15,747 nt of DNA from an uncultured Planctomycetaceae bacterium (GTDB lineage Bacteria > Planctomycetota > Planctomycetia > Pirellulales > UBA1268). A program made the translations under genes and the position numbers. Below, one piece after another: positions 14,277-15,747 of the stretch. Location of the stretch: positions 1 through 15,747 of the forward strand of contig CAISKG010000544.1 of NCBI GenBank assembly GCA_903885855.1, read 5' to 3'. The notes beneath the pieces are model-generated. The model searched no databases and had not been told where the DNA came from. It saw only the letters and a program-made list of their open reading frames with translations. Each line of letters opens with the position of its first letter. The stretch's first letter is position 1.

Positions 14277-15463
14277 TGCGCGCCGGCGGCGTCGCCGTCC
14301 TCGCCGGGGGGCCAGACCGGCAGGAGCCGCATCGCCCCGGCCAGGAGCACCAGCGGCAGCACCGCGACGACCAGCGCCGCCACGATCCCCTCGCGCCCCC
14401 ACACCGTCACGGGATAGTCGACGAATCCGCGGAAGCTCTTGGAGAACAGCTGCCCGCCCACCACGACGTTCCAGCGCATCGCCAGCACCTGCACGAGCAC
14501 CAGCACCGCCGCCACCCCGGTGCCGGCGTGGCGGAACGCCGCGTCGCCGAGCCGGGTGAAGGCGGGGACGGGCAGCATCGCCAGCGGCAGCACCGAGCCG
14601 AGCAGCACCTGGAGGAAGAGGTAGGAGAAACGGAGCTTCGTACCCACCAACTCCCGGATCAGGTACCACTCCTCCTCCCGCTCGTAGGCCACGTGGAGGA
14701 TGTCGATCGACTCCAGCACCGTCGCCACCAGGAGCGCCCCCCAGAGCATGCGCGACAGGCTCGTCATGCAGGCGTCGTCGGGGGCGATGCCGCTGCGCCG
14801 GCAGAGGAAAAGGTAGATCAGGATCAGCACGGCGATTCCGGAGGCCACCGCCGAGGCGAGGAAGATCACCGGCATCAGCGACGTCGACCACCACGGATTG
14901 GCCTTGATCGCCCCGAAGAGGAAGCCGACGTAGCCGTGGAGGATGCAGGCGGCGGGGATGCCGACCACCGACAGGATTCCCACCAGCCGCCGGTCCACCG
15001 CGGCCGCCCCGGGCGTCATCTCGAGCACCCCCAGGGCCAGCGCCCGGTAGAGCTTCCCCGCGCGCCCCGGCACGCTCGCCGCCCGGGCCACGATCGCCGG
15101 GCGGAAGAGGAGCCACACCTCGACCACCAGGATCAGCAGGTAGAAGGAGTAGATGAAGCCGAAGCCGGCCATCGCCGACGTCGGGCTCGGCGTCGCCACC
15201 ACGTTGAGGGCCCGGAAGGGCTGGTGGAGATGGAGGAGGAGCGGGAGGGTGGCGCAGAGGCAGAAGCACAGCGACGTGACCACCGCCAGCCTCGCCACCG
15301 GCTCGAGCGCCTTTCGGCCGAAGACGTGATACAGCGTCGAGACCACGAACGCCCCCGCCACCATCCCGGTGATGTAGGGGTAGAGCACGATCATGATGCT
15401 CCAGGCCGGGAACGCGTCGTTGGGAAACACGAACGGCGTCCGGTGCAGCGCGTGGTAGTCCAT
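14273..15463 (-). CDS. NrfD/PsrC-like membrane subunit of a quinone-linked oxidoreductase
   Basis: A 396-residue polytopic protein with about 9-10 hydrophobic segments (for example FPAWSIMIVLYPYITGMVAG near the N-terminus). This is the NrfD/polysulfide-reductase membrane anchor family, which exchanges electrons between the quinone pool and an iron-sulfur subunit. The start is the ATG at 15463, sharing its A with the TGA of the upstream iron-sulfur gene (TGATG), with GAGG 7 nt before it inside that gene, so the two are translationally coupled. The open frame continues upstream but out of phase with the true neighbour. Partners beyond the window are expected, such as a molybdopterin or cytochrome catalytic subunit. 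The 3' end faces the alpha/beta hydrolase across a hairpin that contains both stop codons. Confidence 0.9.
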   Translation of the reverse strand: MDYHALHRTPFVFPNDAFPAWSIMIVLYPYITGMVAGAFVVSTLYHVFGRKALEPVARLAVVTSLCFCLCATLPLLLHLHQPFRALNVVATPSPTSAMAGFGFIYSFYLLILVVEVWLLFRPAIVARAASVPGRAGKLYRALALGVLEMTPGAAAVDRRLVGILSVVGIPAACILHGYVGFLFGAIKANPWWSTSLMPVIFLASAVASGIAVLILIYLFLCRRSGIAPDDACMTSLSRMLWGALLVATVLESIDILHVAYEREEEWYLIRELVGTKLRFSYLFLQVLLGSVLPLAMLPVPAFTRLGDAAFRHAGTGVAAVLVLVQVLAMRWNVVVGGQLFSKSFRGFVDYPVTVWGREGIVAALVVAVLPLVLLAGAMRLLPVWPPGEDGDAAGAH

Positions 15464-15747
15464 CAGGTGACCTCGTCGGTGAGGCCGACGTAGCGCGTCA
15501 GGGGGATCGTCCCCAGGTGCTGCTTGAGGACGCTCGTGGGGAGGCTGGCGAGGCGGCGGGCGATCTCGCTGTCGGGGTCGTCGACGCGGCCGAAGACCCG
15601 TGCGCCCGTGGGGCAGGCCTCGACGCACGCCGGCTGCTCGCCGCGCGTCACGCGGTGGTAGCACCAGTGGCACTTGTCGGCGACGTTGGTCTCGTGGTTC
15701 ATGTAGCGGATGCCGTAGGGGCAGGCCTGCACGCAGTAGCCGCAGCC
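15463..15747 (-). CDS. 4Fe-4S dicluster ferredoxin-type subunit, partial (N-terminus beyond window end)
   Basis: The last 94 residues of an iron-sulfur subunit of the NrfC/PsrB/DmsB type. The visible part begins inside a cluster motif, CGYCVQACPYGIRY (C2, C5, C9), and contains a second set, CHWC followed by CVEACPTGA, the spacing typical of the electron-transfer subunits of molybdopterin and polysulfide-reductase-like complexes. A GTG at 15732 would cut the first motif, so the real start lies beyond the window. Its stop overlaps the NrfD start by one base. It should pass electrons between a catalytic subunit, not seen here, and the NrfD quinone site. Confidence 0.92.
   Translation of the reverse strand, partial: GCGYCVQACPYGIRYMNHETNVADKCHWCYHRVTRGEQPACVEACPTGARVFGRVDDPDSEIARRLASLPTSVLKQHLGTIPLTRYVGLTDEVT
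15471..15474 (-). promoter_or_regulatory. Shine-Dalgarno of the NrfD-like gene
   Basis: GAGG on the minus strand, 7 nt before the ATG at 15463 and inside the end of the iron-sulfur gene. With the TGATG overlap it fixes the NrfD start. Confidence 0.55.

Overview
This window is very GC-rich, densely coding bacterial DNA, most likely from a planctomycete (Pirellulales/Planctomycetaceae type). The clues are a DUF1501 protein with a twin-arginine leader, a BNR/sialidase-like secreted protein beside it, a Pkn-type Ser/Thr kinase with a membrane segment after the kinase domain, and several membrane-anchored hydrolases. This assignment rests on gene content. No rRNA, tRNA, insertion sequence, CRISPR array or phage gene was seen, and no gene-free stretch exceeds about 160 bases.

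Layout. At 1-1103 (minus) is the N-terminal part of a Ser/Thr kinase cut by the window edge. It diverges from an HdeD-like membrane protein (1263-1898, plus). A minus-strand run covers 8702-1837: DUF1501 protein, a sialidase-like gene broken by one in-frame TAG, an AMP-forming acyl-CoA ligase, a CtBP-type 2-hydroxyacid dehydrogenase and a MATE exporter. Gaps there are 37-85 bases, so it may be one transcript. A MarC membrane protein (8864-9451, plus) diverges from DUF1501 and converges on a lipoprotein with an HEGGH zinc-protease motif (9438-10406, minus). Next on the minus strand are a fungal-FCY1-like cytosine deaminase (10503-10940) and a 713-residue patatin-like protein with a membrane helix and an unrecognised C-terminal domain (10973-13114), only 32 bases apart. 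Divergent from these is a membrane-anchored alpha/beta hydrolase (13226-14260, plus). The right edge holds the end of an iron-sulfur subunit and a complete NrfD-like quinone-interacting subunit (minus, TGATG-coupled), part of a redox complex whose other genes lie beyond position 15747.

The most notable points are: the single TAG splitting the sialidase while all 13 other stops are TGA; the FCY1-like deaminase paired with the patatin fusion; the HEGGH lipoprotein; and GC-rich hairpins placed exactly at gene ends, two of which contain both stop codons of a convergent pair. No clearly new multi-gene system can be proven from this window. The patatin-deaminase pair is the best candidate for one.
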